From the NCBI GenBank assembly GCA_947470575.1, contig CANITX010000005.1:1-45129 (forward strand): a stretch of 45,129 nt of DNA. The letters run 5' to 3'. The stretch is from Rhodospirillales bacterium (lineage in GTDB: Bacteria; Pseudomonadota; Alphaproteobacteria; Rhodospirillales; CAMCUA01). This document shows positions 1 to 10,254 of this stretch, piece after piece. Every line of letters begins with the position of its first letter. Position 1 is the first letter of the stretch. The notes under the pieces were generated by a model, which saw only the letters and a list, made by a program, of their open reading frames with translations, was not told the origin of the DNA and did no database searches. The position numbers and the translations under genes are program-made.

Positions 1-61
1 ATACGATCTCCGCCTCGCGCAGCTTGCCGATAACTTCTTCAGGCCCGTGCTTCTTGCCCAT
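1..61 (-). CDS. IS3-family transposase OrfA, N-terminal 20 codons only (continues off the left edge)
   Basis: Reverse complement of 1..61 translates MGKKHGPEEVIGKLREAEIV, a characteristic OrfA N-terminus. Confidence 0.75.
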   Translation of the reverse strand, partial: MGKKHGPEEVIGKLREAEIV

Positions 62-124
62 GTTCCGTCTCCTTCAGGGTCCAGTCTAAGTTAACTTTTG
101 GACCGCTCTAAAGGGGGCAGATCA
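1..124 (-). mobile_element. IS3-family insertion sequence, one terminus (truncated by window edge)
   Basis: Minus-strand reading from 124 begins TGATCTGCCCCCTTTAGAGCGGTCC, a typical IS3-family terminal sequence, followed at 61 by the start of an OrfA-like transposase (MGKKHGPEEVIGKLREAEIV). Confidence 0.8.
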
Positions 125-284
125 CCATTCCAGCCCCAATCCGGGACGGAGCGGTGGAATCCAGCCGCTCAACCCACCCCTTTCTGACGACAGGCAACCG
201 TCGAAATTGCTGGCGTGATTACACAGGAATTACACCAGCCACCCTGACGGGCCGGATTTCCCTATCCCTAAGTGCTTGAAAAAA

Positions 285-360
<76 letters not shown>

Positions 361-459
361 CCGGCGACGGAAAAACCGTGAGCCGTGGGGCCTTTCCGAA
401 GGAATGGCCGAGTTCGGGCTTATAGTGAAATTAGGCGGCGCTGTCCAGCGCACCCGGCC

Positions 460-672
460 TCAGGATTCCGCGTCGTCATCGTCGCCGGGAGTCTCGTCGC
501 CGGCCACCCGATAATCGCCCTTCAGCCAGCGCCCGAGATCGAGATCGGCACAGCGGCGCGAACAGAACGGCCGGTGCTGCGCGATGGCCGGCCGGCCACA
601 CATGGGGCAGCGCTTGCCGGTGACGCGCACCACTTTGCCGTCGTCGTCGGGGGGCAGATTGGCGTTATTCAT
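460..672 (-). CDS. yacG: DNA gyrase inhibitor YacG (zinc-binding)
   Basis: 70 aa with CPMCGRP...FCSRRCADLDLGRWLKGDYRV, the YacG four-Cys signature. Confidence 0.93.
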   Translation of the reverse strand: MNNANLPPDDDGKVVRVTGKRCPMCGRPAIAQHRPFCSRRCADLDLGRWLKGDYRVAGDETPGDDDDAES

Positions 673-2087
673 CGGCGGTGGCTTTCGATGCGGAAACCGT
701 CGAGCCCTAAGGCGGCATCGGTTTCGACCACGATGGCCGCGCCGACCATCGCCTCGGCCTTGGCCCGAGCCGCGGCGGCGGGCCCGACCAACGCCCGGGC
801 GACGGACGGCGCCGCAACGAGACGAGGCGGTAAACCCGGCGAGCGGCGGACGGCCACCAGCACGGCGCGCAACGCAGCGAAGGCCACGGCAAGCGGTGCG
901 CGGGCGCGGCGGGGACCATCAACGGCCGGTGACAGCAGCCGGTCGGCCAGCGGCGCGCGATGACGGTCGCGCACCAGTTCGACCAGGCCCAGGCGGGTGA
1001 AGCCGGCGACCCGCACCGGCACCCTATCGTCCGCCGTCGCCGCTTCGAAGGCCGCAAGCACATCGGCGCCGAGGCGACGGTCGCGCAGGGGCAGCATGTC
1101 GCAGAAGATCATCCCGGCGATATTGCGCAGGCGCAGCTGTTGGGCGATGGCCGTCGCCGCTTCCAAATTCACGGCCAGCGCCAGACGTTCGCGGCCGGTC
1201 GCGCCGCCAGGGCCAGAAGCCTGAGCGGAATTGACGTCGATGGCGGTCAGCGCCGCCGTCGGCTCGATGACGATCTCGCCGCCCGACGGCAGGGGCACGC
1301 GAGGATCGAGGGCCGCATCGATCTGCGCCTCGATCCCCATCGTCTCGAATAGGTCGCCCGGCCCGGCATGCTGCTCCAGGGCGGGGAGGAATTCCGGCGC
1401 CGCTTCCGCGCAGTAAGCACGTAGGCCAGCAAGCATGTCGGGGTCGTCGGTGACCAGCTGCGCGAGGACGCCTTCGACATCGTCGCGCAAGGCCGCGCGG
1501 GCCGCATCCAAGGCGGGCTGCAGGCTGAAAGGCGCACGGGCGGCGACGCGGCGGGCGTCGAGACCGCGCCACTTCCGGCGTAAGCCGTCGAGGTCGCGGC
1601 GCAAGCGGGCGGATTCGACGCCGACGGCGGAGGTGCGCACGATGATCCCCTCCCCCGGCGCGATCAGGTCTTCCAGGGCGGTAGTCAGACGGGCGCGCTC
1701 AACCGCGCCGGCGATGCGCTTCGACAACCAGACGCCATCCTGGCCCGGCGCATAAACCAGGAAGCGGCCTGAGACAGTTAGGTCGCGAGTCAGCTTGACA
1801 CCCTTATCGCCGAGGGCTTCCTGCACGACCTGAACCGCCACCGCATCGCCTTCGGACAGCGTGGCGCCGCCGCCCAGCGGCAAGAATCCGGGGCGGTCGA
1901 GGCCGATATCGACGAAGGCAGCGCCGAGACCGCTGGCCACCTGGGCCACTCGGCCCAGGCAAATATCGCCGCTGCGGCCAGCTTCGCCGTCACGTTCGAC
2001 AACGAGATCAACCAGCCGCTCGCCGTCGCACAGCGCCACCCGGGTCTCGCCGGGACCGACGCCGACGTAGATCCGGTCGACGGCCAT
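669..2087 (-). CDS. rng: Ribonuclease E/G family protein
   Basis: Start taken at MAVDRIYVGVGPGETRVAL (2087). S1-like region plus catalytic-region motifs (IEPTAALTAIDVNS, NIAGMIFCDMLPL). Downstream ATG of yacG overlaps its stop. Confidence 0.88.
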   Translation of the reverse strand: MAVDRIYVGVGPGETRVALCDGERLVDLVVERDGEAGRSGDICLGRVAQVASGLGAAFVDIGLDRPGFLPLGGGATLSEGDAVAVQVVQEALGDKGVKLTRDLTVSGRFLVYAPGQDGVWLSKRIAGAVERARLTTALEDLIAPGEGIIVRTSAVGVESARLRRDLDGLRRKWRGLDARRVAARAPFSLQPALDAARAALRDDVEGVLAQLVTDDPDMLAGLRAYCAEAAPEFLPALEQHAGPGDLFETMGIEAQIDAALDPRVPLPSGGEIVIEPTAALTAIDVNSAQASGPGGATGRERLALAVNLEAATAIAQQLRLRNIAGMIFCDMLPLRDRRLGADVLAAFEAATADDRVPVRVAGFTRLGLVELVRDRHRAPLADRLLSPAVDGPRRARAPLAVAFAALRAVLVAVRRSPGLPPRLVAAPSVARALVGPAAAARAKAEAMVGAAIVVETDAALGLDGFRIESHRR

Positions 2088-2091
2088 CGAT

Positions 2092-2721
2092 TCAGCCGTC
2101 CCGCACCGCGCCGAGACCGCGCAGCAGACTGACCGTCTCGTACAGCGGTAGACCAACAACATTGGAATAGGAACCGTTGATCTGGCGAACAAAAGCTTCA
2201 GCCGCGCCCTGGATGGCGTAGCCCCCAGCCTTGCCCTTCCACTCGCCACCGGCAAGATAGGCTTCGACCTCGTTGTCGGTTAGGCGCTTGAACGTGACCT
2301 GGGTCGTCACCCGGCGGCGGCCGATCCGTCCGCCCGGCGCGATCAGGCAAACGCCACTGATCACCCGATGGCGGCGGCCGGAGAGGAATTCGAGGCACCG
2401 CCGGGCTGTCGCCGCATCCTCGGCCTTGGGCAAAACGCGCCGGCCGCAGGCGACGACAGTATCGGCGCCCAGCACAAAGGTATTGGAATGGCCTTCGGCG
2501 ACGGCGCTGGCCTTGGCCTCGGCCAACCGGCCGGCCAATTGGGCCGGCAGCTCATGGCGCCGCGGCGCTTCATCGACATCGGCGGGCAACACCGCTGCCG
2601 GTTCGATGCCGATGCGACGCAACAACTCCAGGCGGCGCGGCGAACCGGAAGCAAGGATGAAATCGGGCAAGGACGTTGAGCGTCCGACTTCAGGCTTGGC
2701 GGGGGGCCCCGCCGCCGTCAT
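2092..2721 (-). CDS. maf: Maf-family nucleoside triphosphate pyrophosphatase
   Basis: ILASGSPRRLELLRRIG...LGADTVV...ISGVCLI; GYAIQGAAEAFVRQINGSYSNVVGLPLYE. Confidence 0.94.
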   Translation of the reverse strand: MTAAGPPAKPEVGRSTSLPDFILASGSPRRLELLRRIGIEPAAVLPADVDEAPRRHELPAQLAGRLAEAKASAVAEGHSNTFVLGADTVVACGRRVLPKAEDAATARRCLEFLSGRRHRVISGVCLIAPGGRIGRRRVTTQVTFKRLTDNEVEAYLAGGEWKGKAGGYAIQGAAEAFVRQINGSYSNVVGLPLYETVSLLRGLGAVRDG

Positions 2722-2765
2722 GTCCGGTCCATCACGTGAAGCGGCCCATCACTTGAACCAGAACG

Positions 2766-2984
2766 TCACTTGAACCGGAACGTGATGCGGCCCTTGGACA
2801 GGTCATAAGGAGTCATCTCGACATTGACCCGGTCGCCGGCCAGCACCCGGATGCGATGCTTGCGCATCTTGCCGGCGGTATGTGCCAGCACTTCGTGCTC
2901 GTTGTCCAGCTTGACCCTGAACATGGCATTGGGCAGCAGTTCCGTCACCGTGCCCTGAAACTCCAGCATTTCTTCTTTCGCCAT
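2766..2984 (-). CDS. infA: Translation initiation factor IF-1
   Basis: 72 aa [72 protein letters not shown]. Confidence 0.98.
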   Translation of the reverse strand: MAKEEMLEFQGTVTELLPNAMFRVKLDNEHEVLAHTAGKMRKHRIRVLAGDRVNVEMTPYDLSKGRITFRFK

Positions 2985-3050
2985 CTAGCCCTCATTCCTG
3001 GTGATGTAAGCGGGACAGAAATTAGTCTCCCCGGCGTCTGGGTCAAGACT

Positions 3051-3521
3051 TTATGCCGGACGGTCGCTGGCGCGCCGGGCCGGAACAGCGGCCGGGAAGC
3101 GCGCCTTGATACGGGCGAATAGCTGATCGCGCACCAGCCGATAGGCGTTGAGCCGGGCCTCCCGGGTGCCTTCAATCACCGAAGGATCGAAGGTATTCCA
3201 GAATTCGAGTTCGACAGCCATGACGCGGGTCATCTCAACAGCACGGTGCTGCGCCTCGGGCGACAGGGTGATGACCATGTCGAAAGATTCGTCCTCCAGA
3301 TCGTCGAATCCCTTCGGCCGATGACGGCCGATATCGATGCCTATTTCGGCCATCACCTGGACGACGAAGGGATCGAGCTCACGCGGCCGCACCCCCACGG
3401 AATCGACGAAGATGCGCGTGCCATGGAGATGCTTGAGCATGCCTTCGGCCATCGGCGAGCGCACTGCGTTCATCGTGCATGCGAACAATACAGCAGAGGG
3501 CAAATCGGCCATGCGCCTCAC
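3051..3521 (-). CDS. Low-molecular-weight protein-tyrosine-phosphatase / arsenate reductase-like protein
   Basis: CX5R loop FACTMNAVRSPMAEG and distal FDPS Asp. Confidence 0.88.
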   Translation of the reverse strand: MRRMADLPSAVLFACTMNAVRSPMAEGMLKHLHGTRIFVDSVGVRPRELDPFVVQVMAEIGIDIGRHRPKGFDDLEDESFDMVITLSPEAQHRAVEMTRVMAVELEFWNTFDPSVIEGTREARLNAYRLVRDQLFARIKARFPAAVPARRASDRPA

Positions 3522-4033
3522 CCCCGGATGTGTAGGACGCAGAGCAAGGTGAACAGGCGGCGCGCCGTATCGTCGTCGATGGACGCACGCCCGGCCAGGC
3601 GCTCACGCAGTAGGGACGCCCCTTCGTTGTGCAGACCGCGTCGGCCCATGTCGATGGCCTCGATCTGTGCCGGACGAGCCGATTTGATGGCGGCGTAATA
3701 GCTGTCGCAAATGGTGAAGTAGTCGCGGATCACCGAGCGGAACGGGGTGAGCGACAAGCCGAAGCGGATGAGTTCACGGTCGTCACCGTCACGCACGTCG
3801 AAGATCAGCCGGTTGTCCTCGACAGCAAGGCGCAGAACGTAGGGACCGGGTTGATCGCCGCCGAGATCGAAGCGGTTATCTTCGGCCAGGTCGTAGAGAG
3901 CAACACGCAACTCGTGCTCGACCGCCGGCGAATAACGCGCCGCTGAAGTACGATCGAGAACGACACGGGCGATGCGCCGCGCGTCCGCCGGGCGATCCCC
4001 TGGATGGTCGCCGTCCACCGACGTTGCCGCCAT
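3518..4033 (-). CDS. UPF0262 family protein
   Basis: MAATSVDGDHPGDR...RIARVVLDRTSAARYSPAVEHELRVALYDLAEDNRF; conserved position next to the LMW phosphatase and hisD; overlaps both neighbours tightly. Confidence 0.82.
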   Translation of the reverse strand: MAATSVDGDHPGDRPADARRIARVVLDRTSAARYSPAVEHELRVALYDLAEDNRFDLGGDQPGPYVLRLAVEDNRLIFDVRDGDDRELIRFGLSLTPFRSVIRDYFTICDSYYAAIKSARPAQIEAIDMGRRGLHNEGASLLRERLAGRASIDDDTARRLFTLLCVLHIRG

Positions 4034-4049
4034 GCGTTCCTCCGGGCGG

Positions 4050-5351
4050 TCAGCCCTCCCGCCGGTTAAGCCGGATGGCAAGCGACAAGGCGTGGGCATC
4101 GAGACCTTCGGCGCGAGCCAGCGTTATGGCCGCCGGCCCCACGGCAGCCAGTGCCGCGGCGTCGCAATCGATCATCGAAGTACGCTTGAGGAAGTCGAGC
4201 ACGCCGAGGCCCGAGGAGAACCGGGCGCTGCGCGCCGTCGGCAATACGTGGTTGGGGCCGGCCAGGTAGTCGCCCACCGCTTCAGGCGCAAACCGACCGA
4301 GGAAGATGGCACCAGCATTACGCACGCGCAGAGCCATGGCGCGCGGCGCTTCTACCGCGAGTTCCAGGTGTTCCGGCGCGATGCGGTCGATGAGGGCGAC
4401 GGCTCCGTCGAGACTGGCCAGCAGGATGATCGCGCCATGCTCGGTCCAGCTTTGGCGGGCGATGGCGGCGCGCGGCAGGGCCTTCAGGTGGGACTCGACG
4501 GCGCGTTCGACGGCGTCGGCAAAGACGGCGTCGTCGGTCATCAGGATAGCTTGGGCAGCAGTGTCGTGTTCGGCCTGGGACAGCAGATCGGCAGCGATCC
4601 AGGCGGGATCGTTGGAACCGTCGGCGACGACCAGGATTTCCGAAGGCCCGGCGATCATGTCGATGCCGACAGTGCCGAAGACTCGCCGCTTTGCCGCCGC
4701 GACATAGGCGTTGCCGGGGCCGACGATCTTGTCCACCGGGGCAATGGTTGCCGTACCGTAGGCCAGCGCGCCGACCGCCTGCGCCCCGCCGATACGGTAA
4801 ACCTCGTCGACGCCGGCGATGTGGGCGGCGGCCAGTACCAGCGGATTGAGCCGGCCCTTCAGGGTCGGCACGGTCATCACCAGCCGCGGCACCCCAGCAA
4901 TCTTGGCCGGCAGGGCGTTCATCAGCACCGAGGAGGGATAGGCGGCTGTGCCGCCCGGCACGTACAGGCCAGCGGCGGCTACCGCGGTCCAACGGTAACC
5001 GACACGCAGACCGTCGTCATCGACATGATCGAGGTCGTCGGGCATCTGGCGACGATGGAAGTCGGCGATGCGCCGGGCCGCCATCTTCAGGGCGGCAATG
5101 ACCTGAGGGTCGCAAGCAGTGGCGGCATTGACCAGGTCGTCGGTCGCCACCCGCATGGTTTCCAGGGTCAGATCGAGCCCGTCGAAGCGCCGGGTCAGTT
5201 CGATGACGGCATCGTCGCCACGAGCCCGCACGTCGGCCAGAATATCGGCGACGACACGGTCGACGTCCTCCGAGGCCTCGCGCTTTGCTCCCAGGAAGTC
5301 GCGGAACGCCGCCTCGAAACCCGGATCGCGAACGTCAAGCCGGCACGGCAT
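4050..5351 (-). CDS. hisD: Histidinol dehydrogenase
   Basis: Start at [81 protein letters not shown] motifs. Confidence 0.97.
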   Translation of the reverse strand: MPCRLDVRDPGFEAAFRDFLGAKREASEDVDRVVADILADVRARGDDAVIELTRRFDGLDLTLETMRVATDDLVNAATACDPQVIAALKMAARRIADFHRRQMPDDLDHVDDDGLRVGYRWTAVAAAGLYVPGGTAAYPSSVLMNALPAKIAGVPRLVMTVPTLKGRLNPLVLAAAHIAGVDEVYRIGGAQAVGALAYGTATIAPVDKIVGPGNAYVAAAKRRVFGTVGIDMIAGPSEILVVADGSNDPAWIAADLLSQAEHDTAAQAILMTDDAVFADAVERAVESHLKALPRAAIARQSWTEHGAIILLASLDGAVALIDRIAPEHLELAVEAPRAMALRVRNAGAIFLGRFAPEAVGDYLAGPNHVLPTARSARFSSGLGVLDFLKRTSMIDCDAAALAAVGPAAITLARAEGLDAHALSLAIRLNRREG

Positions 5352-6033
5352 CGCGGGCCTCACGGAAGCGGCCGAGCCAGAAGTCGATTTCATCGGCGCG
5401 AGTCTTCCAGGCGGCCCGGTTGACGGCGAGGCGGGAGGTGACGCGGGCAATCTGCTCGACCTCGACCAAGCCGTTGGCCTTGAGGGTCGCACCGGTGGAG
5501 ACCAGGTCGACGATGCGCCGGCACAGCCCCATGATCGGCGCCAGTTCCATGGCGCCGTTGAGCTTGATGCATTCGGCATGGACACCGCGGGCGGCGAAGT
5601 GGCGACGCGTCAGGTTCGGGTACTTGGTAGCGACGCGCACGTGGCTCCAGCGTTCCGGATGGTCGGTCGCCAGCAGGTCGGCCGGTTCGGCGACCACCAG
5701 CCGGCAGGCGCCAATGCCCAAATCCTGCGGTGCGTAGATCTCCGGATAATCGAATTCCATCAGTACATCATTGCCGACGACGCCCAGGTGGGCGGCGCCG
5801 AAGGCGACGAAGGTGGCGACGTCGAAACTGCGGACGCGTACGATGTCGATGTTCGGCACGCTGGTTTCGAAGCGCAGCTTGCGTGAGGCGTCATTGGCGA
5901 AATCCGGCTCCGGCTCGATGCCGGCGGCGCGGAGCAACGGCATCACCTCACCGAGGATGCGTCCCTTGGGCAGGGCGATAATCAGCTTGCCGAGATCGGA
6001 CACGTCAGGGCTCCACGTGGGGTCCAGGTTCAA
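5335..6033 (-). CDS. hisG: ATP phosphoribosyltransferase, short form
   Basis: [30 protein letters not shown]...[26 protein letters not shown]; 232 aa; overlaps hisD start by 17 nt. Confidence 0.95.
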   Translation of the reverse strand: MNLDPTWSPDVSDLGKLIIALPKGRILGEVMPLLRAAGIEPEPDFANDASRKLRFETSVPNIDIVRVRSFDVATFVAFGAAHLGVVGNDVLMEFDYPEIYAPQDLGIGACRLVVAEPADLLATDHPERWSHVRVATKYPNLTRRHFAARGVHAECIKLNGAMELAPIMGLCRRIVDLVSTGATLKANGLVEVEQIARVTSRLAVNRAAWKTRADEIDFWLGRFREARDAVPA

Positions 6034-6084
6034 AGCGGCGCATACATAGACGCTTTTCTCTTGGCATTCCAGGGGCGGTAGCGA

Positions 6085-7167
6085 TCACGCAGATAGCACA
6101 GGCGCGGCGTTCGACGGGGGCTCGAATTGCATCGATAGGGAAAACAGCTCGGTTTCTTCGGCCCGACCACGCAAGGCGGTCCTCCCGACCGAAACCGCCG
6201 TCATCCCGGCAGTAAGCTCGCAGCGCTCCAGCAATTCCCGGGATATCAGGAAGGGCTGCCCCAATTGGCGACAGGCACCGGCGATGCGCGCAGCAGCATT
6301 GACGGTATCGCCGAAATATACGATTTCACGCTTGCGGTCGCCACATTCGCCGGCGGCCACAGGGCCGCCATGCATACCACCGCGCAACTGCGGACGCACG
6401 CCGAAAGTCTTATCGTACCATGGCCCTCTCGCCTCCAGCTGCTGCTGCATCGCGAGCCAGCACCGCAGACAACGGACATCGCGCAGGCCGACCGCTAGCG
6501 GCCATGTCACCACCACCTCGTCACCGATATAACGGTGGACCTCGCCGCCATAGTCGGCGATGACATCATCAAGATCGAAGAAGACCCGGCTGATCAAGGC
6601 ATGGGCACCGTCGTCGCCGAGCCGACGGGCGATCGCCGTGGAATCCACGAGGTCGGCGAACAGGAATATCCTTTCCTCGTGCACCGCCCGGTGATAGCGC
6701 CCGACCATGAAGTTGACCAGGACGCGCGCGCCGACCAGCGTCACGACCTGCAACGCGAACTGAAACGAGAAGAAGACCGCAAACGAATAGCCGACGTCGC
6801 GCAGCAGCGTCGTGGCGTCATAGGGCACCACCGGCTGGCCGAACAGCCCGGCGATGACCGCGCGGCCGGCGAACAGACCGGCGACGATGATGACGCCCGA
6901 TACCAGCGCGCGGATCACAAGACCGACGAGAAAGGACTGGCGGCGCAGCCAGCCGCCGACCGGGCTGGGCACCACGAGCAGTACGAAACCGAACAGGCCG
7001 CCGGCGATCAGCAGGCCGTTGAGGCCGCCCTGGGCGAAGGCCCGCCAGGCCCCGTCGCCCTGCAGCAGGCCGCGGGCCGCGACATAGCCGATACCGGTGC
7101 CGCTGCCGACGAGGGCACTGATCAGCGTCAAACGCAGACGTTCGCGCGTCGCCCTGGTCAGCGCCAT
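6085..7167 (-). CDS. Membrane-anchored class III adenylate/guanylate cyclase domain protein
   Basis: N-terminal hydrophobic segments followed by FLFADLVDSTAIARRLG...HRYIGDEVVVTWP...GGPVAAGECGDRKREIVYFGDTVNAAARI. Confidence 0.88.
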   Translation of the reverse strand: MALTRATRERLRLTLISALVGSGTGIGYVAARGLLQGDGAWRAFAQGGLNGLLIAGGLFGFVLLVVPSPVGGWLRRQSFLVGLVIRALVSGVIIVAGLFAGRAVIAGLFGQPVVPYDATTLLRDVGYSFAVFFSFQFALQVVTLVGARVLVNFMVGRYHRAVHEERIFLFADLVDSTAIARRLGDDGAHALISRVFFDLDDVIADYGGEVHRYIGDEVVVTWPLAVGLRDVRCLRCWLAMQQQLEARGPWYDKTFGVRPQLRGGMHGGPVAAGECGDRKREIVYFGDTVNAAARIAGACRQLGQPFLISRELLERCELTAGMTAVSVGRTALRGRAEETELFSLSMQFEPPSNAAPVLSA

Positions 7168-7200
7168 CGCAGGCTCCCCAACATCGCCCCGCGGAGCCGT

Positions 7201-8487
7201 CTAAGCCTTGACCCGGCCGATGTCGGCGCCACAGGCGGCAAGCTTCTCCTCCAACCGTTCGTAGCCGCGGTCGAGATGATAGACCCGATTGACGACGGTT
7301 TCTCCCTCGGCGGCCAGCCCGGCAAGCACCAGGGAGACCGAGGCGCGCAGGTCGGTCGCCATTACCGGCGCGCCGGACAGGCGGGGCACGCCGCGGACGA
7401 TAGCGGACGAGCCGTGAACATTGATATTGGCACCCATGCGGCAAAGCTCGGGGACGTGCATGAAGCGGTTCTCGAAGATCGTTTCGGTGATCATCGAGGC
7501 ACCCTCGGCGACCGCCATCATAGCCATGACCTGGGCCTGCATGTCGGTGGGGAAACCCGGGAAAGGCTCAGTCATGACGTCGACGCCCATCAGCGGTCGG
7601 CCGTCGCGGCGAACGCGCATGCCGCCCGCCACCGCTTCCACCGAGGCGCCGGCAGCGGTTAGCACGTCGCTGACCGCTTCCATCAGTTCCGGCCGGGCGC
7701 CGTCGAGTGTCACATCGCCGCCAGTAATGGCAGCAGCCACTGCATAAGTACCGGTTTCAATGCGGTCGGGCAGTACCGTATAGGCGGCGCCGTGCAGGCG
7801 CGGTACGCCACGGATGCGCAGGGTATCGGTACCGATGCCCTGGATGTCGGCGCCCATCGCCACCAAGCAGTGAGCCAGATCGACGACGTCGGGCTCGCGC
7901 GCAACATTGGCCAGCACGGAATCTCCACGCGCCAGCGTCGCCGCCATCATGGCGTTCTCGGTACCGCCGACGGTGACCATCGGAAAAACGACATGGCCGC
8001 CGGAGAGTCCATTCGGCGCGCTGGCCTGGATGTAGCCTTCCTTCAATTCGATCTCTGCACCCAACTGCGCCAAGGCCTTGAGGTGGAGGTCGACCGGGCG
8101 GGTGCCGATGGCGCAGCCACCGGGCAGCGACACCCGCGCCCGTCCCGTCCGCGCCACCAACGGCCCCAGCACCAGCACGGAGGCGCGCATCTTGCGCACC
8201 AAGTCGTAGGGCGCTGTCGTGTCTCTGAGGTTCTTGGCGGTGAGCGCGAATACCCGGCCGTCGAAGCCGCCGTTGGTGGCCCCGCCATCCATGGCAATGT
8301 CGACGCCGAGTTCGGCCAATAGGTGCGACATGGTGGCAATGTCGACCAGATGCGGCAGGTTCGATAACGTCAGCGTCTCGTCGGTGAGCAGGCTGGCTGC
8401 CATCAGGGGCAGGGCAGCGTTCTTGGCGCCACCGATGGGGATACGGCCATTCAGTGGCCGGCCGCCGCGGACGATGATGCGGTCCAT
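7201..8487 (-). CDS. murA: UDP-N-acetylglucosamine 1-carboxyvinyltransferase
   Basis: Start at [70 protein letters not shown]. Confidence 0.97.
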   Translation of the reverse strand: MDRIIVRGGRPLNGRIPIGGAKNAALPLMAASLLTDETLTLSNLPHLVDIATMSHLLAELGVDIAMDGGATNGGFDGRVFALTAKNLRDTTAPYDLVRKMRASVLVLGPLVARTGRARVSLPGGCAIGTRPVDLHLKALAQLGAEIELKEGYIQASAPNGLSGGHVVFPMVTVGGTENAMMAATLARGDSVLANVAREPDVVDLAHCLVAMGADIQGIGTDTLRIRGVPRLHGAAYTVLPDRIETGTYAVAAAITGGDVTLDGARPELMEAVSDVLTAAGASVEAVAGGMRVRRDGRPLMGVDVMTEPFPGFPTDMQAQVMAMMAVAEGASMITETIFENRFMHVPELCRMGANINVHGSSAIVRGVPRLSGAPVMATDLRASVSLVLAGLAAEGETVVNRVYHLDRGYERLEEKLAACGADIGRVKA

Positions 8488-8780
8488 CGAATCTCCCGTC
8501 GGGCAGGGGGTGGGACGCGACCGTTGCGGCCCCGGATGGAACCGTTCCGCGCGGACCGGCAGGTTATAGCCCCAGGCTCGAGTCGCCTCAAGGACTGCTG
8601 GAAAGGGGATCACCCGGCCATTGCCGGCGACGGACAAGTCGGCAACACGCGGCACACCCCGGCAAGCGGTGCGACGCGCCGCCCAGTCGATGACATTCAT
8701 GGCAGGCTCTGCCCTTCTCTGGCGACGGGTAGCAGGTCGGGAGAAGATGCACCGAGATTCGGGCAACCCTGCGGCGAGAA

Positions 8781-8966
8781 TCAGGCGGGATCGCGGTCGG
8801 GGGCGGAATCCTGTTCCGACAGCGCATCGCCGATGCGGGCACGAACCTGCTCCTTGCGCCGTTTCAGATTTTCGCGCAAGGCTGCCGCCGAGCGGTCCTG
8901 CCGAGCCGCCTTGCGCCGGGCCACCTTGGCCCGCCGGGTCGCAGATATTTCGTCATCTTCGTCCAT
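8781..8966 (-). CDS. Small basic/acidic hypothetical protein (61 aa)
   Basis: [61 protein letters not shown]; alphaproteobacterial-style short charged helical protein. Start inferred. Confidence 0.5.
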   Translation of the reverse strand: MDEDDEISATRRAKVARRKAARQDRSAAALRENLKRRKEQVRARIGDALSEQDSAPDRDPA

Positions 8967-9092
8967 CCTGCCATGGTGCCGGTGGGTGGCGGTGGATGCA
9001 ACCGTTGCCTCGATCGCCAACGCTGTCGTAGCCGCCGCCCCAGCGCGCTTGCCTGCCTGGGGACCGTATGGCATGTTGCGCCCCGCCCGGTT

Positions 9093-9167
9093 GCCGCCGT
9101 AGCTCAGTGGTAGAGCACACCCTTGGTAAGGGTGGGGTCGAGTGTTCAATTCACTCCGGCGGCACCA
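9093..9167 (+). tRNA. tRNA-Thr(GGT)
   Basis: GCCGCCGTAGCTCAGTGGTAGAGCACACCCTTGGTAAGGGTGGGGTCGAGTGTTCAATTCACTCCGGCGGCACCA; GGT anticodon; encoded CCA. Confidence 0.97.
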
Positions 9168-9201
9168 GTCTTTCCCCCGATGCTGGCACAAGCTCGGCAG
9201 C

Positions 9202-9633
9202 TTAGCCTACGGCCTTCACCATATTGAGCCGGTTGCGGCCGTCGGCGCGGGCGTAAGTAACGCCGTCCATCAAAGCACGCACCAGATGGATACCAAGGCC
9301 GCCGACTGGACGGTCTTCGATGCCGATAGCGAAATCCGGTTCGGGCAGCTCGAGAGGGTCGAAGGCGCGACCGCTGTCTTCGAAAATGACGCTGACAACC
9401 TTGCCTAGGTGAACCAGCCGCACCACCGCATTGTGGTAGCCGGGAGGGTCAGGTGGCGGCACGCCGTCGATGCCATGGCGGACCACATTGGTCAGCAGTT
9501 CTTCAAGCACCAAGCAAAGTTGACCAACGAGTTCGGCAGGCAGACCGTGGGCGGAGCAAAAGCCGGTCACTGCTTCGCCCAACGGGCGGATGGCGTCCAG
9601 TTCCGCCCGCAGCTCGATCCGCAGTTCGCCCAT
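9202..9633 (-). CDS. ATP-binding protein, RsbW-like anti-sigma regulatory factor (GHKL/HATPase)
   Basis: LVLEELLTNVVRHG (N box), FEDSGRAFDPLELP, GGLGIHLVRALMDGVTYARADGRNRL (G box). Confidence 0.88.
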   Translation of the reverse strand: MGELRIELRAELDAIRPLGEAVTGFCSAHGLPAELVGQLCLVLEELLTNVVRHGIDGVPPPDPPGYHNAVVRLVHLGKVVSVIFEDSGRAFDPLELPEPDFAIGIEDRPVGGLGIHLVRALMDGVTYARADGRNRLNMVKAVG

Positions 9634-9789
9634 CGCCCTTCCCGATTCGCTACGCTACCGATACAAACCGTACCCCGCCAGGCAGCGGTAGCCAACCGCC
9701 ACGGGGTATAGCGGCCAGCAGAGGAAGACAGCGGCGACAGCGGCCGTTACAATGTCAAACGCGACCCTTTCACGCAGTGGGAGAAGGCC

Positions 9790-10251
9790 ATGAGGTACCG
9801 AATCGTCGGCGCGGTCATCGCCGCCCTGATCATCGCAACGCAGCCCCCGGGTCTGGCGGGCGCGGCGGACGCAGACGTCATCGGCCGGATCAAGACGGTG
9901 CAGGGGCAGGCCTTCCTCTTGCGCGGGACAGAACGAACACCGGCCACCATCGGCGGCGCCGTACAGCAGGGCGACGCAGTGGAGACCGGCGCCGACGGGG
10001 CCATCGGCATTACCTTCCGCGACAACTCGGTATTTTCCACAGGCCCCAACAGCCGGGTAGCGGTGGACGAATTCCGCTTCGATTCGCAAAATTTCCAAGG
10101 TTCGTTCCAGTCGCGCGTCAGCAAGGGCACCCTAAGCGTGGTGTCGGGCGACATCGCGCGCGGCTCACCCGAAGCGATGACCATTCGCACGCCGCACACC
10201 ATCCTTGGCGTGCGCGGCACTCGCTTTGCCGTCAGCGTCACGGAAGACTGA
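9790..10251 (+). CDS. Exported FecR-domain protein
   Basis: Signal peptide then VIGRIKTVQGQAFLLRG...VQQGDAVETGADGAIGITFRDNSVFSTGPNSRVAVDEF...MTIRTPHTILGVRGTRFAV. Confidence 0.88.
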   Translation: MRYRIVGAVIAALIIATQPPGLAGAADADVIGRIKTVQGQAFLLRGTERTPATIGGAVQQGDAVETGADGAIGITFRDNSVFSTGPNSRVAVDEFRFDSQNFQGSFQSRVSKGTLSVVSGDIARGSPEAMTIRTPHTILGVRGTRFAVSVTED

Positions 10252-10254
10252 GCC

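Noticed and set aside
3972-5423. 483-aa plus-strand ORF
   Set aside because: Antisense to hisD/UPF0262, which are clear; GC-rich shadow ORF with no recognisable domain.
6535-7662. 375-aa plus-strand ORF
   Set aside because: Antisense shadow of the cyclase and murA; composition typical of high-GC antisense frames (D/R/H/G/Q-rich).
8488-8766. N-terminal extension of the murA ORF ([10 protein letters not shown]...)
   Set aside because: Canonical MurA starts at MDRIIVRGG (8487). The extension has no MurA similarity; a separate short peptide cannot be excluded but is unsupported.
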